Source of the DNA: Pseudomonadota bacterium
GTDB taxonomy: Bacteria; Desulfobacterota; Desulfobacteria; Desulfobacterales; Desulfobacteraceae
DNA: 7,044 nt
NCBI GenBank assembly: GCA_018816605.1
Contig: JAHIVS010000170.1
Location: 1 to 7,044, forward strand
Direction: 5' to 3'
Numbering within the stretch: the stretch's first letter is position 1; the number at the start of each line of letters is the position of its first letter. Below are positions 5,332 to 7,044 of the stretch, piece after piece. The notes below the pieces were generated by a model. It saw nothing but the letters and a program-made list of their open reading frames with translations. It was not told where the DNA came from and did no database searches. The position numbers and the translations under genes were made by a program.

Positions 5332-7044
5332 ATGAAAGGTGAATACAACTTGAATGATCATAAAGTCACCTATAGGACAGCAGCCTTGTTTTTGGCTCTG
5401 TTTTTAGTTTTTGTGATTTCCTATGAACACTATGCCCACACGAGGGCAGGGGAACGAATTCAAGAACATGGGCAGATCATTGCCGATGCCCTTTGGAATT
5501 TTAATCCCCAGGGGGCATCGGAGTATCTCGCCCTTGCCTGCAAATCCCATAATTATCGATACCTTGTTGTCACAGATACCCAGGGGGAAATATTTCAGCG
5601 GGCAATGGGGGAGGACCTTAACTTAAGCGAGCGCGCATTTATTTTTCTTCATCTTATCCCCGATGTACCCCTGGTATCAACCGTGGTCCATGGGGGGAAA
5701 CCCATCGGTAAAATTGAGGCGGTCTGGAAATGTGACACCATCTATCTGGAAGGGGTGGTCCTGTTTTCATTGGTGATGTTATTTGCTATTTTCCAACTGA
5801 CCCTTCACCTGGTGTATTCCAAAAAGCGGCTTGAAGGCCGGGTGCTTGAACGGACCAATGAACTGACCCTCTTGAACTCTTCCCTTAAACTTGAGGTCGA
5901 AGAACATTGTCGGGCAAGGGAAATGCTTTATAAAACCCAGGAACGGTATCGGTTGATCGCTGAGAATGTTGCCGATGTGATTTGGGTCACCACTCTATCG
6001 CTTGAGCTGACCTACATCAGTCCTTCGGTCTATCAGCAAAGAGGGTATACGGCCGATGAAGCAATGGCACAATCCATTGATGAAATAATCCCCCCCCTTG
6101 ACCTTGAACGGGCCATCTCCATGCTAGGAGAAAAACTTGCCCAGATCCAGGCGGGTGATCCTGGCGGGTGGGAGCCGGTTATTTTTGAAATGGAACAATG
6201 CCATAAAGACGGATCTTTGATCTGGACCAGTAACAATGCCAGAATTATTAAGGGGCCGGACAATCAGCCCGAAGGCGTTCTGGGCGTCACCCGTGACATT
6301 ACGGTGCAAAAACGGGCTGAAAGAGAAAAAATCAACGCGGAACGGTATGCGGTTGAGAGGGAGAAGCATGCCATGGTCGGGCAGATCGCCGGGAAAATAG
6401 CCCATGATTTTAATAATATTTTAGGGGTTATCATGGGGAACTCAGAGCTTGCTCTTTTAGACTGCAAGGATGAGAATATAAGCCAGACCCTTGAATTGAT
6501 TTTGGGTCAAACCCTGCGGGGAAAGAATTTAACAAAGAACCTGGTTGCCTTTGCCAAGGACCAGGAACCCAAACAGGAATTTTTCAGGATTGGTAAAAAA
6601 ATAGATCTGGTGATGAATCTGCTGAAAAAGGATCTGGAAGGAATTGAGCTCATAACCAAAGAAGATGCCGATGTTCCGGATTTGCTGGCAGATCCGGGAA
6701 TGGTTGAACATGCCGTGGTAAATTTGATACAAAATTCAATCCATGCCCTGGGGTTTGCGGCTCACCCGAGAATCATTGTTCGGACCCATTGTCTGGATGG
6801 ATATATTTGCCTTGAAATTGAAGATAACGGGTGCGGGATTCCCCCTGAACATCTGGATCACATTTACGAACCGGGGTTCACCCTGAAGGGAAGCAAAGAT
6901 GTCACCGGTTCCTATAAACATCATATCAAGGGAACCGGCTATGGAATGGCCAACATCAAAAAATATGTTGAACAGCACAAGGGACGGATATCCGTCCGAT
7001 CGGAATTTGGGTCGGAATTTGGATCGGGCACCACCTTTAGCATC
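5332..7044 (+). CDS. Membrane-bound PAS sensor histidine kinase (3' end beyond window)
   Basis: The frame is open from ATG 5332 to the window edge, giving 571 residues. GAGGA before the ATG, inside the end of the upstream gene, is a suitable ribosome site. Domains in order: membrane helix 1 (about 16-31); a periplasmic sensor of about 110 residues containing C70 and C134; helix 2 (about 139-161); a coiled-coil-like linker (163-200); a PAS domain (about 205-327, YRLIAENVADVIWV to GVTRDIT); a HisKA dimerisation domain with H-box KIAHDFNNIL and phospho-acceptor H358; and an HATPase domain with N-box EHAVVNLIQNSIHAL (N464, N468), G1 DNGCGIP (498-504) and G2 GTGYGM (534-539). All catalytic residues expected so far are present. 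A four-residue SEFG duplication sits just before the terminal GTTF strand. The gene may end soon after the window or continue into a receiver domain; no response regulator is visible. Confidence 0.93.
   Translation, partial: MKGEYNLNDHKVTYRTAALFLALFLVFVISYEHYAHTRAGERIQEHGQIIADALWNFNPQGASEYLALACKSHNYRYLVVTDTQGEIFQRAMGEDLNLSERAFIFLHLIPDVPLVSTVVHGGKPIGKIEAVWKCDTIYLEGVVLFSLVMLFAIFQLTLHLVYSKKRLEGRVLERTNELTLLNSSLKLEVEEHCRAREMLYKTQERYRLIAENVADVIWVTTLSLELTYISPSVYQQRGYTADEAMAQSIDEIIPPLDLERAISMLGEKLAQIQAGDPGGWEPVIFEMEQCHKDGSLIWTSNNARIIKGPDNQPEGVLGVTRDITVQKRAEREKINAERYAVEREKHAMVGQIAGKIAHDFNNILGVIMGNSELALLDCKDENISQTLELILGQTLRGKNLTKNLVAFAKDQEPKQEFFRIGKKIDLVMNLLKKDLEGIELITKEDADVPDLLADPGMVEHAVVNLIQNSIHALGFAAHPRIIVRTHCLDGYICLEIEDNGCGIPPEHLDHIYEPGFTLKGSKDVTGSYKHHIKGTGYGMANIKKYVEQHKGRISVRSEFGSEFGSGTTFSI
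7000..7023 (+). repeat. 12-bp in-frame tandem duplication in the kinase ATPase domain
   Basis: TCGGAATTTGGG (7000-7011) is followed by TCGGAATTTGGA (7012-7023), differing at one base, with a partial third TCGG after it. It encodes SEFG-SEFG, whereas the usual kinase sequence here has one copy (S-x-x-G-x-G-T-x-F). The reading frame is preserved. Confidence 0.8.

Noticed and set aside
1..7044. CRISPR array, tRNA, rRNA or insertion sequence
   Set aside because: No regularly spaced repeats, cloverleaf-like segments, rRNA sequence, transposase gene or terminal inverted repeats were seen.

Overview
The window reads as part of a free-living Gram-negative chromosome. A sulfate-reducing or related Desulfobacterota lineage would fit, judging from the PAS/HisKA sensor kinase style, the paired periplasmic binding protein and mixed GC content. 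That assignment is inference, since no rRNA or other marker gene is present. Coding is dense, with one divergent switch point between about 4173 and 4502.

Left arm (1-4172), all minus strand, in order of transcription from right to left: a truncated uspA-like gene (4172-3996); a 430-residue polytopic membrane protein (4029-2737); a small secreted cysteine-containing protein (2623-2294); a complete UbiA-family prenyltransferase (2250-1330); a doubtful 37-codon ORF (1283-1170); an ABC transporter ATPase (1131-379); and the permease overlapping it (392 to the window edge). The two ABC genes look like part of a ThiXYZ/SsuBC-type importer with its own likely promoter. The three genes upstream look like a separate unit.

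Right arm (4503-7044), plus strand: a periplasmic solute-binding-like protein, and one nucleotide later a membrane-bound PAS histidine kinase that runs off the window edge. They are likely co-translated and may form one sensing module.

The most interesting observation is in the membrane-protein/UbiA block. The C-terminal part of the 430-residue protein aligns by eye with the UbiA enzyme encoded two genes away. It shares GF-HTA, LY--PP--LRR and SVT landmarks, with 14 identities over 39 gapless positions. It appears to have lost the first Asp-rich catalytic motif through a gap of about 20 residues, and it ends where the second would be. The locus therefore seems to encode an intact UbiA enzyme, a degenerate UbiA-like fold fused to another membrane domain, and a small exported protein between them. 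Its function is unknown.
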